64,000 nucleotides of DNA, taken from the NCBI GenBank assembly GCA_963815785.1, contig CAWFHZ010000005.1, forward strand, positions 62,001 through 126,000, in the 5' to 3' direction. The stretch's first letter is position 1. Each line of letters opens with the position of its first letter. Shown here piece by piece: positions 63,753 through 64,000 of the stretch. This DNA is from DATFVA01 sp963815785. GTDB lineage: Bacteria; Bacteroidota; Ignavibacteria; Ignavibacteriales; Ignavibacteriaceae. A program made the translations under genes and the position numbers. The notes beneath the pieces are model-generated. The model saw only the letters and a list, made by a program, of their open reading frames with translations. It was not told the origin of the DNA and did not search any database.

Positions 63753-64000
63753 TCAATTTACCGAAAGTGCTTCAAAAGCAAAGAAAATCATCATTACAAC
63801 GTAAAGTAAAGTGGCGATAACACTACGCCAAAGCCTCGCCGGATTTTTTTCTTTATCTGTAAAATACCTATACGTATGCAGTATTGCCGCCTGCAGCAGA
63901 TAAAATGAATATCCGAACAGCACAAGAGCTTGTGCGAGTGTTCCCCAATTTGCAAATACAGAAATGAAACCCATAAAGCCGAATGCAAGGTTGGCAAATC
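63753..64000 (-). CDS. Small membrane protein (5' partial at window edge)
   Basis: The frame is open across the right window edge (FANLAFGFMGFISVFANWGT), so its start may lie beyond base 64000. The visible part has two TM helices and ends FFAFEALSVN. It lies directly upstream of the 134-residue membrane protein on the minus strand and is probably cotranscribed with it. Unrecognised. Confidence 0.5.
   Translation of the reverse strand, partial: FANLAFGFMGFISVFANWGTLAQALVLFGYSFYLLQAAILHTYRYFTDKEKNPARLWRSVIATLLYVVMMIFFAFEALSVN

Noticed and set aside
1..64000. CRISPR arrays, tRNA, rRNA, transposases, integrases or att sites
   Set aside because: None recognised by eye on either strand. Regular repeats found are inside protein genes (DUF4097, TSP3), not direct repeats with spacers.

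Overview
The window is a low-GC, densely coded bacterial segment with about 55 protein genes and no rRNA, tRNA, CRISPR array, phage or insertion sequence that I could find. It most likely comes from the Bacteroidota/Ignavibacteriota side, specifically an Ignavibacteria-like organism. The evidence is a C-terminal type IX secretion sorting domain opening with NLFQNYPNPFNPNTTIKYAI, several TAnnTTTG (-7) promoter matches of the Bacteroidota type, BshA, bacterial PcrB/GGGP synthase, an LpxA/GmhA/RmlD outer-membrane envelope set, and outer-membrane beta-barrel families (TorF, OmpA with thrombospondin-type repeats, DUF5916).

Layout. 1-5.5 kb: a TolC-HlyD-RND tripartite efflux operon (TolC cut by the window edge) and a PepSY-like periplasmic protein. 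5.6-7.7 kb: YitT, a SnoaL-like protein and a putative membrane protein. 7.9-13.2 kb (minus): ECF sigma factor, membrane anti-sigma factor with HEAT-like repeats, DUF4097 protein with 18-residue repeats, and a DUF5916/CBM9-like barrel. 13.4-17 kb (minus): GH13 amylase, RmlD-like reductase, PfkB kinase. 17.2-22.4 kb (plus): bshA, DNPH1-like hydrolase, small unknown protein, RsmF-type methyltransferase, then an FG-GAP/T9SS surface protein. 22.5-24.4 kb: glnA and an Lrp regulator. 24.6-28 kb (minus): carbamoyltransferase, SxtJ, DUF5989, a 47-residue Lys-rich protein and GT2 glycosyltransferase, packed end to end. 28-32.7 kb: OmpA/TSP3 protein, hydrolase, DUF192, GmhA, PcrB. 32.8-35.3 kb: three pilin-like membrane-anchored proteins. 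35.6-44.4 kb: Tex, a lipoprotein and DUF6588-like barrel, RecN, Nudix, DUF1232, S9 peptidase. 44.5-50.4 kb: RlmD, RsmI and a secreted tripeptidyl-peptidase-II-like subtilase. It is followed by an OPT peptide transporter (50.4-52.4 kb), LpxA and a two-hairpin intergenic repeat. 53.4-64 kb: Gly/Met-rich lipoprotein, nitroreductase, aldo-keto reductase, APC-EIIA-TrkA_C fusion transporter, DinB, ferredoxin, AEC carrier, LytTR regulator, TorF-Amt pair, and two small membrane proteins at the right edge.

A dominant technical feature is single-base frameshifts. At least nine otherwise intact genes (GH13, rsmF, a lipoprotein, tex, recN, S9 peptidase, subtilase, nitroreductase, aldo-keto reductase) are split by 12 one-base indels, and a tenth gene is suspected. 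All reading frames rejoin to full family length with catalytic motifs kept. This looks more like indel error in the assembly than gene decay, and it hides real gene ends; the C-terminal domain of rsmF lies in what looks like a gap.

Functionally the window combines nitrogen supply (Amt/TorF, GlnA/Lrp), peptide use (TPPII-like protease plus OPT), envelope construction and stress response (LpxA, GmhA, ECF operon, efflux) and rRNA modification (RsmF, RlmD, RsmI). The two least understood units are the carbamoyltransferase operon and the three-gene pilin-like cassette.
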